The notes under the pieces are model-generated. The model had not been told where the DNA came from. It made no database searches and saw only the letters and a program-made list of their open reading frames with translations. 64,000 nt of DNA, taken from NCBI GenBank assembly GCA_035493955.1, contig DATJHI010000006.1:124001-188000 (forward strand), given 5' to 3'. Every line of letters begins with the position of its first letter. Position 1 is the first letter of the stretch. Of the stretch, positions 46,902 through 54,056 are shown piece after piece. This DNA is from NCED01 sp035493955 (lineage in GTDB: Bacteria; Pseudomonadota; Alphaproteobacteria; Caulobacterales; Caulobacteraceae). Position numbers and translations under genes: made by a program.

Positions 46902-47120
46902 TCACGCCGGTTGCAAGCAGGCCTCGAGCGCCGCACGAACCCGGGAACGGTCGGCAGCGTAAGCCCGGCGATATTGCGGCGCCATGGTCCAGAGGCTGCG
47001 GGCGATGGAGAGCAGATTGGTGCGGACCGGTTCCACTTCGCCCTGGCCGAGGTGAAATACGCCACGGCGGTTCCGGTCTGAGGCGACCTCGACCGGCGCT
47101 GGCCTTCTCCCAAGGCCGCG
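46902..47120 (-). pseudogene. Headless ORF, possible gene remnant
   Basis: Between two stop codons lies a 72-codon open frame with coding-like third positions (about three quarters G or C) and a protein-like C-terminal half: VRTNLLSIARSLWTMAP, then QYRRAYAADRSRVRAALEA. There is no ATG before the middle; a GTG would give 44 residues. It ends 16 bases before the SDR gene. I do not recognise the family. It could be a small GTG-started protein or the tail of a deleted gene. Confidence 0.35.
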
Positions 47121-47180
47121 TTAAGCTGCGCTGACGTCGCGCGGCCGAGGGCGCGATCCTGAGGATGGGAGGAGCCGGTT

Positions 47181-48098
47181 ATGGAAGAACGGAAGAAGAT
47201 CCCCGCCGAAGCGGTCGAACTGTACACCCGCTTCATTCACGGCGAGATCAGTCGCCGCGCCTTCGTCAACGGAGTGAAGCGCTTCGCCGTCGCCGGGCTC
47301 ACCACCGGGACGCTCATCGACGCCCTGATGCCGAACTACGCGGCGGCCCAGCAGGTGCGCAAGGACGACGACCGCATCAAGGCCAGCTACGAGACCGTGC
47401 CATCGCCCAACGGCAACGGCTCCATCCGGGGCTATCTGGTCCGGCCGTTCAGCGCCGACACCCGCGCCGCGACCTCGGCGAAACTGCCGGGCGTCATCGT
47501 CATCCACGAGAACCGGGGCCTCAATCCCCACACCGAGGACGTCGCCAGGCGCTTCGCCCTGGAGAACTTCATGGCCTTCGCCCCGGACGCCCTGTCGACG
47601 GTCGGCGGCTATCCGGGCGACGACTACAAGGGCGGCCAGCTGTTCGCCAAGATCGACCGCCCCAAGATGACCCAGGACTTCGTCGCCGCCGCCCAATGGC
47701 TGAAGGCGCGTCCGGACTGCACCGGGAAGATCGGCGCCACCGGCTTCTGCTTCGGCGGCACCATGGCCAACACCCTGGCGGTCCTGCTCGGTTCGGACCT
47801 GGCGGCGGCGTCCCCGTTCTATGGACAGGCCCCGCCGCCGGCGGACATCCCCAAGATCAAGGCGGCCGTACTGATCAACCACGGCGCGCTCGATAAGGCC
47901 CTGGCGGACGCCTATCCGGCGCAGGAGGCCGAGCTGAAAAAGAACAACATCCGCTACGAAGGGCACGTCTATCCCAATTCCGTGCACGGCTTCTTCAACG
48001 ACGCCACGCCGGAACGCTACAACCGGGCCGCGGCCCAGCAGGCATGGACGCGCATGATCGAGTGGTTCAACCAGTATGTGCGAGGTCCGACGGCCTGA
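47181..48098 (+). CDS. Dienelactone hydrolase family protein
   Basis: This alpha/beta-hydrolase of 305 residues uses a Cys nucleophile in GFCFGGT (about 193-199), with His in SVHGFFND and a likely Asp between. The N-terminal 55 residues, with SRRAFVNGVKRFAVAGL, look like a twin-arginine or other N-terminal membrane/export segment before YAAAQQ, as in the long YghX-like DLH variants. Related enzymes hydrolyse dienelactones in chlorocatechol breakdown, but no such pathway is nearby, so the substrate is open. It is divergent from the SDR. The ATG follows GGGAGGAGC. Confidence 0.87.
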   Translation: MEERKKIPAEAVELYTRFIHGEISRRAFVNGVKRFAVAGLTTGTLIDALMPNYAAAQQVRKDDDRIKASYETVPSPNGNGSIRGYLVRPFSADTRAATSAKLPGVIVIHENRGLNPHTEDVARRFALENFMAFAPDALSTVGGYPGDDYKGGQLFAKIDRPKMTQDFVAAAQWLKARPDCTGKIGATGFCFGGTMANTLAVLLGSDLAAASPFYGQAPPPADIPKIKAAVLINHGALDKALADAYPAQEAELKKNNIRYEGHVYPNSVHGFFNDATPERYNRAAAQQAWTRMIEWFNQYVRGPTA

Positions 48099-48165
48099 GG
48101 CGGCTTGCATTCAGGCGTAAGCGGTCGTTCCGTGGCGAAGGCTGCCGGACAGGATGGAGCGACCC

Positions 48166-48452
48166 ATGCGCATGTTGCTGAAGGTTCAGATGGACGTCGA
48201 GGCGGGCAACCGCGCGCTCAAGGACGGCAACCTGCCGAAGATCGTCCAGGGCTTCATGGAGGCGGCCAAGCCCGAGGGGCGTGGTTCACGGCCCTGGACG
48301 GCAAGCGCACCATGGTGGCGGTGTTCGACCTGCCCTCGACCGCCCAGATACCGGCGCTGATGGAGCCCTTCTTCACGGGGCTGAACGCCAGCGTAGAGTT
48401 GAGCCCCGCCATGGACGCCGCCGACCTGCGGCAGGGGCTTTCGGCTCTTTGA
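48166..48452 (+). pseudogene. Small conserved-looking protein interrupted by a one-base frameshift
   Basis: The first frame reads MRMLLKVQMDVEAGN... to AAKPE; the second continues AWFTALDGKRTMVAVFDLP... to RQGLSAL. Adding one G to the GGGG run at 48276-48279 joins them into a 95-residue protein resembling small uncharacterised proteins with the pattern KPEAAYFTA-DG-RT. A true inactivating mutation and a homopolymer error are equally possible. The gene has a plausible ATG and follows the dienelactone hydrolase by 67 bases. Confidence 0.65.
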
Positions 48453-48649
48453 GTCCCCTGCCCCCTTCCATGCCCATCGAGGCTGCCGACCGCCTAGCGC
48501 CTTGAGCGGGCCTTGGTCTTGGCGCGGAAACTCGCCGCCCGAACGGGAGCTCGCAAGAATTCGCACTGAATGCTTCCGATAACGCCCAGGTGGGCCGTCT
48601 TAGGTCTCATGAGCGCGATAGAACGCGCGGAGACAGGGAGGACTCGTTT

Positions 48650-49597
48650 ATGCGTTTGATATCGACGATCTGTTTGAGCGGCGCGCTCATGCTCGGCGCC
48701 GCCGCCGCTGCGATGGCCCAGGACGCGCCGGCGCCGCCGGCTGGACAACCCCAAGCTGGCCCCCGAGGCGGGGCTCCGGGCGGCGCTGGCGGCCCACGCG
48801 GGCCGGGCGGCCAGGGCGGCTTCGGGGGCGGCGCTGCAGCCGCCGCAGCCAGACCGGTGCACCCGCCGGCCGTAGGGGGCGCCTACGGCGTGATCAGCGC
48901 GATAACGGCAAAGGGCTTCACGGTATCGGCGCCAGGGGGTCAGACGGCGACGGTCGAAACAGCGCCCGGTACGACTTATCTGAAGGGCAAAGCCAAGGCC
49001 TCGGCGCGCGACATCAAGGTCGGCGACAGGGTGCGCGTCCTCGGCCCCGTCGCTTTCGGGGCGAGCATGAACATCGCGGCCACCCAAGTGGTCCTGCAAC
49101 CTGTCGACGGCGCCGGAAGCGAGGCGTCCATGATGGTGGCGGAGGCCGTGGTGGCCGTCCTCAAGCCCGTGGGGAACGGCGCGGGCGGCCCGGGCGGCGG
49201 AGGCGGCGGCCCGGCGGCTGCAGGCGGCCAAGCAGGAGGCGCAGGCCCTGGCGCCAGAGGGGGCCCGGGCGGAGCAGGCCCGGCCGCCGGGGGCCCCCCG
49301 GGCGCCCGGCCAGGCCTGGATCTGACGCGCCAAGGCATGCCCGTCCCGGCCCGGCACATCGGCAACATCAACCCCGACTGGGGGGATGCGGCGGATTCGA
49401 GGACCACGATCGCCGCGGGCCCCGAGGCCTACAAGGCGACCGAAGTCGGAATGGCCGCGCCCTATAGCGCGGGCGGCATCGTCGACCGTGTCGTGAAGGA
49501 ACCCGACGGCACCTATCTGGTCCACAACATCGGCACCAGCTGGCCGCACCACATCTTCATCAGCCCTGACTTCAAGCTGATCGGCGCAGCCAACTAG
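48650..49597 (+). CDS. Exported Gly/Ala/Pro-rich protein with DUF5666-like beta domains
   Basis: This 315-residue protein begins with a signal peptide (MRLISTICLSGALMLGAAAAAMAQ). A Gly/Pro-rich segment (about 27-65) precedes a beta-rich unit (about 70-165: VISAITAKGFTVSAPGGQTATVE, DIKVGDRVRVLG), then a second low-complexity Gly/Ala/Pro stretch (about 180-220) and a C-terminal domain with HHIFISPDFKLIG. The ITAKGFTV-VGDRV pattern is that of DUF5666 repeats. Role unknown, probably periplasmic. Start ATG follows GGGAGGAC. Confidence 0.75.
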   Translation: MRLISTICLSGALMLGAAAAAMAQDAPAPPAGQPQAGPRGGAPGGAGGPRGPGGQGGFGGGAAAAAARPVHPPAVGGAYGVISAITAKGFTVSAPGGQTATVETAPGTTYLKGKAKASARDIKVGDRVRVLGPVAFGASMNIAATQVVLQPVDGAGSEASMMVAEAVVAVLKPVGNGAGGPGGGGGGPAAAGGQAGGAGPGARGGPGGAGPAAGGPPGARPGLDLTRQGMPVPARHIGNINPDWGDAADSRTTIAAGPEAYKATEVGMAAPYSAGGIVDRVVKEPDGTYLVHNIGTSWPHHIFISPDFKLIGAAN

Positions 49598-49602
49598 CCG
49601 CG

Positions 49603-49643
49603 GCGGGATCGCGCTGCCCGGCGACGGGTCAGCGCGATCCCGC
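49603..49643 (+). other. Very stable hairpin after the Gly-rich exported protein gene
   Basis: Arms GCGGGATCGCGCTG and CAGCGCGATCCCGC pair perfectly over 14 bp; the apex forms a further CCCG-GCGA-CGGG stem with a GNRA tetraloop, leaving one bulged T. It begins five bases after the stop codon. There is no T tract, so it may act as an mRNA 3' stabiliser or a factor-dependent terminator. Confidence 0.65.
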
Positions 49644-49741
49644 GACGCGTCATGGCGCCTGCATGCGTCTGGGATTGCAGGGCCATGGCGCGCTCGACCC
49701 CGGGGCTCATGGTCACACCGGAACGCGCCTGCCGACAGCAA

Positions 49742-50023
49742 CTACTTCACGGGGCGGCGGCTGTTCTTGTTCAGCACCGCGAGAATGATCAAGGCAAACG
49801 CGGCCAGTCTGAGAAGGTACGCAACGCTGTTCTCGGCGTGGGCGTGACGCGAAAAACCCGCCACCATCTGGTTTAGCGCCATCAATCCGAATGCGATCGC
49901 GAAGGCGGCGAAGAGGTGGTCGCGCGTCCGCCACCAGAACCGCAGGAAGAACAGCCCCGCCATCGCGTATCCGGCGCTCATCGCGCCGGCCACGAACAGC
50001 ACCGTGGCCGGAGTCGGGCTCAC
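49742..50023 (-). CDS. Small membrane protein, DUF5985-like (second copy)
   Basis: A 93-residue protein with three hydrophobic segments (TVLFVAGAMSAGYAMAGLFFL, LFAAFAIAFGLMALNQMVAG, VAYLLRLAAFALIILAVL). The region FLRFWWRTRDHLF after the first segment matches the layout of its upstream neighbour (AYLKSRTRLLLW), so the two appear related. It starts at GTG, overlapping the upstream stop (GTGA). Function unknown, probably a two-subunit membrane component. Confidence 0.7.
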   Translation of the reverse strand: MSPTPATVLFVAGAMSAGYAMAGLFFLRFWWRTRDHLFAAFAIAFGLMALNQMVAGFSRHAHAENSVAYLLRLAAFALIILAVLNKNSRRPVK

Positions 50024-50283
50024 CGCATTTCCCAGACGAAGCCGAAGAGGAGGACGCACAGGCCCGCGCCGGCCGCCGCCTGGCGCCAGACCCAGAGATC
50101 CAAATCCGGCAGCACCAGCATGTCGGCGACGAGGACCAGGTTGTTGAGAGCGAAGAAGCAGAAGCTGATGGCGGTCCAGAGCAGCAGCCGGGTCCGGCTC
50201 TTCAGGTAGGCGCGCCCCAACAGGCCCGCGCACAGCACGCTGGCCGCGAGGCAGAGCCCGTAGATCAGGGCAGCCGCGTTCAC
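50020..50283 (-). CDS. Small membrane protein, DUF5985-like (first copy)
   Basis: An 87-residue protein of three hydrophobic segments (ALIYGLCLAASVLCAGLLGRA, LLLWTAISFCFFALNNLVLV, AAAGAGLCVLLFGFVW). The family layout, a short membrane protein with a conserved F-ALNN segment in the middle, fits DUF5985. Overlaps both neighbours by four bases, so the trio is translationally coupled. Function unknown. Confidence 0.72.
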   Translation of the reverse strand: MNAAALIYGLCLAASVLCAGLLGRAYLKSRTRLLLWTAISFCFFALNNLVLVADMLVLPDLDLWVWRQAAAGAGLCVLLFGFVWEMR

Positions 50284-50657
50284 GGCTTGCGCGGATTCAG
50301 CCGGAAGGCGTCCGCCAGGGTCTGCAACTTGGCGTCGGTGGACACGATGGTGTTGATCACAGCGACAGGCCGCTCGGCATAGGCTTCGGCGAGCGCGACC
50401 GTGAGTTCCTCAAGCAGATCGGCCGCCGGCGCGAAGCGGACGCAGCCGTCTTCGCCCTTCGCCACCAAGCCGTCCCGCTGAAGCCCGTCGAGCACGCCGA
50501 GGACCACCGCATCGCTGGCCCGAAGCTCTCCGACGAGTTCTCCAAGCGACCAGTTGCGCGTGGGTGAGCGTTGAACCAGCAGCAGGACATCCAGCGCCCA
50601 GACCGAGGGGATGCTGCGTCTGATGAAAGCCACCAAATCCACGTCCGCCACCATCAA
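50280..50657 (-). CDS. Probable winged-helix protein of unknown function
   Basis: In this 125-residue protein the segment SVWALDVLLLVQRSP-WSLGELVGELRASDAVVLGVLDGLQRDGLVAKGEDG reads like a winged helix-turn-helix (helix, helix, recognition helix, wing). The C-terminal third is helical. It heads the operon of two tiny membrane proteins and may regulate it or sense membrane state. The assignment rests on pattern alone. A second ATG one codon later is possible. Confidence 0.65.
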   Translation of the reverse strand: MMVADVDLVAFIRRSIPSVWALDVLLLVQRSPTRNWSLGELVGELRASDAVVLGVLDGLQRDGLVAKGEDGCVRFAPAADLLEELTVALAEAYAERPVAVINTIVSTDAKLQTLADAFRLNPRKP

Positions 50658-50795
50658 AGTTCGGTTCCGCCGGGGGCGGCCATGCCAGATATCCCCACTG
50701 TGACGCGGGGTTATCGTCCAGACCTTAGTATCCGCCCGGGCTCGATCGTCAAATCAATCGAGGCGAATCACGGCGAGCCCGAAGCGGCCTCGTAC

Positions 50796-51338
50796 CTACC
50801 CGGCGACGCCGCAGGCGAGCCGCGCGCCGCCGCCGCCCAGGGGCGCGGGAGTGTCGGCGTAGTTGTCGCCGCCGGCATGGATCATCAGGGCGTGGCCCTT
50901 CAGGTCGGCGACGGAGGCGATGTGATGCGCCACCACGGTGTCATAGGAGGTTCCGTCGGCCGCCACCACGATCAGCGGCAGGTCGCCCAGGTGGCCCATG
51001 CCCGCGGGACCCATGTGCATGTTGGTCATGGCCGGGTCCAGGTGGGCGCCGGCGCCGCCGGCCGGCGTCACCACGCCCTGGGCGTTGGTGGTCGGGGCGC
51101 ACGACGGATTGGCGTGGACGTGGAAGCCGTGCTGCCCGGCCGGCAAACCATGCAGGTTGACGGCGAAGGACACCCCCGCAGGCGTATCGGTGGCGGTGAT
51201 CGATCCGATGGCGGCGCCAGGCCCCGTCGGCGTCGCCAGGGCCATGGGCACGACCACGCTGGCCGCGGCGGCGGAGCCGGCGGCGCCGAGGGCGACGCCC
51301 AGGACGGCGGCGAGGGTGGCGAGGTTCAGTTCAGGCAT
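50796..51338 (-). CDS. sodC: Superoxide dismutase, Cu/Zn family
   Basis: SodC removes superoxide in the periplasm. The 180-residue protein has an N-terminal hydrophobic signal (LATLAAVLGVALGAAGSAAAA). Metal ligands are readable as HGFHVH (Cu), GAHLDP, GHLGDLP and the C-terminal HAGGDNY; the disulfide Cys pair is in PSCAPT and LACGVAG. The loop MTNMHMGPAGMGHLGD is Met/His-rich, a hint of extra Cu binding. The gene stands alone between two unrelated units. Confidence 0.9.
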   Translation of the reverse strand: MPELNLATLAAVLGVALGAAGSAAAASVVVPMALATPTGPGAAIGSITATDTPAGVSFAVNLHGLPAGQHGFHVHANPSCAPTTNAQGVVTPAGGAGAHLDPAMTNMHMGPAGMGHLGDLPLIVVAADGTSYDTVVAHHIASVADLKGHALMIHAGGDNYADTPAPLGGGGARLACGVAG

Positions 51339-51614
51339 GTGGCCGCTCCCATGAAGCCTTGGACGTCGTTTCCGGGCGTCCTTTCGACGTTGGCGGGAAG
51401 CCTACGGTCTCAGTGCGTGTGGTCGCAACTAAATTAGCCCCGGGCGGTGCTCCGGCTTCTCTGCAGGCGTCGAGAAGAAGCCTGAAGGCGCGGCGGCAAG
51501 GCCTCAAGGCCCGGGCGCGCTTGCCTCGGACCGAGGGAACTGACGCGAGGGATAAAAGGTTTGAGCACCGGCCGCGTCAGGCCTTCAGGCATCAGTCTCG
51601 AGAAGGAGACGACC

Positions 51615-51947
51615 ATGATCCGCATACTCGCCGCCGTTGCGGCCCTTGCCGCGCTCCCGACCGCCGTCGCCGCCGCCCCGGCCGCGTCGGACCAGACCGA
51701 CCCGGCCGGGATCGTCGTGCAGGCGCGCCCCTACAGCTATTCGATCGTCATCCACACCCGCGGCCGGGATCCCTCCACCGTGCGCAGGGAGATCTGGGAC
51801 GCGGCCTACACCGCCTGCGACCGGGCTCCGCTGACCAGCAACGTGAAGGACCTCACCGTCGAGGCGATGCAGACCTGCGTCAACAAGGCGGGGTGGGACG
51901 GCATCCTCCAGTATTCCCGCCAGCGGCGGCAGGTCGCCAGCCGCTAG
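51615..51947 (+). CDS. UrcA-family exported protein
   Basis: A 110-residue secreted protein: signal peptide (MIRILAAVAALAALPTAVAAAP), then VVQARPYSYSIVIHTRGRDP, and the two-Cys C-terminal pattern AYTACDRAP...MQTCVNKAGWDG that defines UrcA proteins in Sphingomonads and Caulobacterales. The Cys probably form a disulfide. Function unknown. Good ribosome binding site (GAGAAGGAG). Confidence 0.85.
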   Translation: MIRILAAVAALAALPTAVAAAPAASDQTDPAGIVVQARPYSYSIVIHTRGRDPSTVRREIWDAAYTACDRAPLTSNVKDLTVEAMQTCVNKAGWDGILQYSRQRRQVASR

Positions 51948-51960
51948 AGGCGGCGGACCG

Positions 51961-52347
51961 TCACCCCTGCGCCAGGCCTTGGGCCAGCTCCGCCGCGAAG
52001 CTGTCCGGATTGAACGGCTTCTGGATCAGGGGTTGACCGCGATGGGCCTCGTTCAGGCTGGCGGCGCTGTAGCCGGTGACGAAGACGTAGGGCACCTGCG
52101 CCCGCTGCAGGGCGTCGGCCACGGGGTAGACGGTTTCGGCGCCGAGGTTGACGTCCAGGACTGCTCCATCAAGCGGCGCAGAGCCAGCCGTCAGCCTCAG
52201 CGCCTCGGCGACGGACGCGGCGGGGCCGACCACCTCGCAACCCAGGTCGGTCAGGATGTCCTCGATCAACATGGCCACGAACATCTCGTCTTCCACCACC
52301 AGGAGGCGGCGACCGGCCAAGGGGCGCGACTCGGCGACTGTGCTCAT
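51961..52347 (-). CDS. Single-domain response regulator
   Basis: This 128-residue receiver-only protein has the acidic pair in LLVVEDE (about 16-22), the acceptor Asp in AVLDVNLG, Thr in VFVTGYS and the conserved Lys in IQKPFNP. With no output domain, it must act by protein contact or as a phosphate sink. It overlaps the HWE kinase gene by four bases, which makes that kinase its likely partner. Confidence 0.9.
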   Translation of the reverse strand: MSTVAESRPLAGRRLLVVEDEMFVAMLIEDILTDLGCEVVGPAASVAEALRLTAGSAPLDGAVLDVNLGAETVYPVADALQRAQVPYVFVTGYSAASLNEAHRGQPLIQKPFNPDSFAAELAQGLAQG

Positions 52348-53855
52348 CGGGCGACCTCGCCTAAGGGGAAATCGATCGCGCAGCGCAGACCCGCCGGCTC
52401 GAACGTCAGAGCGGCCGTGCCGCCAAGCTCGTGGGTCAGGCCCCGCTCGATCAACCGTCGGCCGAAACCGGTGCGGCTGGGCGGCGCCACGGGCGGCCCT
52501 CCCCGTTCGGTCCACAGCAGGTGGAGCCGCGCCGCGCCGGCCTCGGTCTCGGTCCGGGTGACAATCTCCACCAGGCCCTCGTCGGCCGAAAGCGCCCCGT
52601 ACTTGGCCGCATTGGTCGTCAGTTCGTGCAAAGCCATGCCCAGGGCCAGGGCGGCCTTGGGGCCCAGTTGGACGTCCGGCCCCTTAAGATCCACGCGCCG
52701 CCGTTCGGGGGTCTGATAGGGCTCCAGTTCCTGGACGATCATGTCCCTCAGGCTGGCGCCGACCCATTGGCTGCGGGTCAAAAGGTCGTGGTTGTGCGAG
52801 AGGGCCAGCAGCCGCTCGTTGAAGGCCTTGTTGAAGCTTTCCGGAGAAGGGGACGACCCCAGGGTGTGCATGGCGATCGACTGCACCGTGGCCAGGGAGT
52901 TCTTGACCCGGTGGTTCAGTTCGTCGAGCAGCAGACGCCGGCGGTTGTCGGCCTCGCGGGCTTCGGTGATGTCGGTGTGCACCCCGACCCACTCCTCGAC
53001 GGTCCCGTCTGCGTTCAGGACCGGCACGGCGCGGATGGCGAACAGCCGCCACACCCCGTCATGGCGCCGGACCCGATGCTCGAACACGAAAGGCCGGCGC
53101 TCGGCCACCGCCCGCTTCCAGGCTTCCACGGTCGGGCCCGCCTCGTCGGGATGGACGGCGTCGGCCCAGCCATAGCCCTGGCAGGACTCCTGGCTCTGGC
53201 CGGTGAACCCGCACCAGCCGCATTGCTCGCCCTGCATGCGGCCGTCGGGCGTATTGGTCCACAGGATGTCGCTCACCGCCTCGACGGCGGCCCGGAAGCG
53301 GGATTCGGACTGCTTCAGCGCCTGCTGGGAGGCCGCGAGCTCGACATTGGTCCGGCGCAGGCGCTCGATCATCGCCTGCTGTTCGATGGCCAGCCGGTCC
53401 TTCTCCGCGGCCGCGCGGTCGCGGGTCACCAGGCCGGTCACGTCCTCGACCCGGTGGATGATCCAGGCGACCTCGCCAGCCTCGTCCAGCACAGGCGTAT
53501 TTACCGGACTCCAGAACCGCTCCTCGAAACCCCCGCCGGCCGAAGCAGGCTTGGGGATGTCGTACTTCTGCACCGCCATGGCGTCGGGGCGGCGATAGCG
53601 GAGCACACGCTCGAGGGAGGCCGACAGGTTGCGCACCCCATCGGCGGCTGGATCGTCGGGATTGTCGGGAAAGACCTCGAACAGGCCGCGACCGAGCATG
53701 TCCTCGCGCCGGGTCAGGGTGGCGGCGAGGTAGGCGTCGTTGACGGCGGCGATGGTCAGGTCCGGCCGAAGCACCAGATAGGCCCCCGGCGCGGACTCGA
53801 ACAGGGCTTGGTAATCCGGCTGAAACCCGCACGAAGCGGCCTGTCGGTCGTCCAT
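52344..53855 (-). CDS. PAS-containing HWE-family sensor histidine kinase
   Basis: This cytoplasmic kinase of 503 residues has PAS (about 10-130), a short coiled coil (about 140-180), PAS/PAC (about 180-295), and the HWE kinase core from about 300: LDELNHRVKNSLATVQS with the phospho-acceptor His, LHELTTNAAKYGALS, and the diagnostic LLWTERGGPP. No membrane segment is visible. HWE kinases in Alphaproteobacteria often serve light, stress or general stress signalling. Two PAS domains suggest a small-molecule or redox cue; no LOV Cys motif (NCRFLQ) is present. Confidence 0.9.
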   Translation of the reverse strand: MDDRQAASCGFQPDYQALFESAPGAYLVLRPDLTIAAVNDAYLAATLTRREDMLGRGLFEVFPDNPDDPAADGVRNLSASLERVLRYRRPDAMAVQKYDIPKPASAGGGFEERFWSPVNTPVLDEAGEVAWIIHRVEDVTGLVTRDRAAAEKDRLAIEQQAMIERLRRTNVELAASQQALKQSESRFRAAVEAVSDILWTNTPDGRMQGEQCGWCGFTGQSQESCQGYGWADAVHPDEAGPTVEAWKRAVAERRPFVFEHRVRRHDGVWRLFAIRAVPVLNADGTVEEWVGVHTDITEAREADNRRRLLLDELNHRVKNSLATVQSIAMHTLGSSPSPESFNKAFNERLLALSHNHDLLTRSQWVGASLRDMIVQELEPYQTPERRRVDLKGPDVQLGPKAALALGMALHELTTNAAKYGALSADEGLVEIVTRTETEAGAARLHLLWTERGGPPVAPPSRTGFGRRLIERGLTHELGGTAALTFEPAGLRCAIDFPLGEVAR

Positions 53856-54056
53856 CGACTGCGTTCCTGCTCCGCGCGTAACCCGCGCCGCGCATCCGTT
53901 AAGGGCCAGAATCAGGAGCGTCGGTGAATTTGTCTATAATCAACCAGAGGTTTTCTTCCGCGCCACGTCGGCGCTGCCTCCGAGCACGGCGCAAGGGCAG
54001 ATCTCCGTGGTCAAGGCGCGAGACCGGCCCAGTCCCGGCAGGACTTCGCAATTCGA

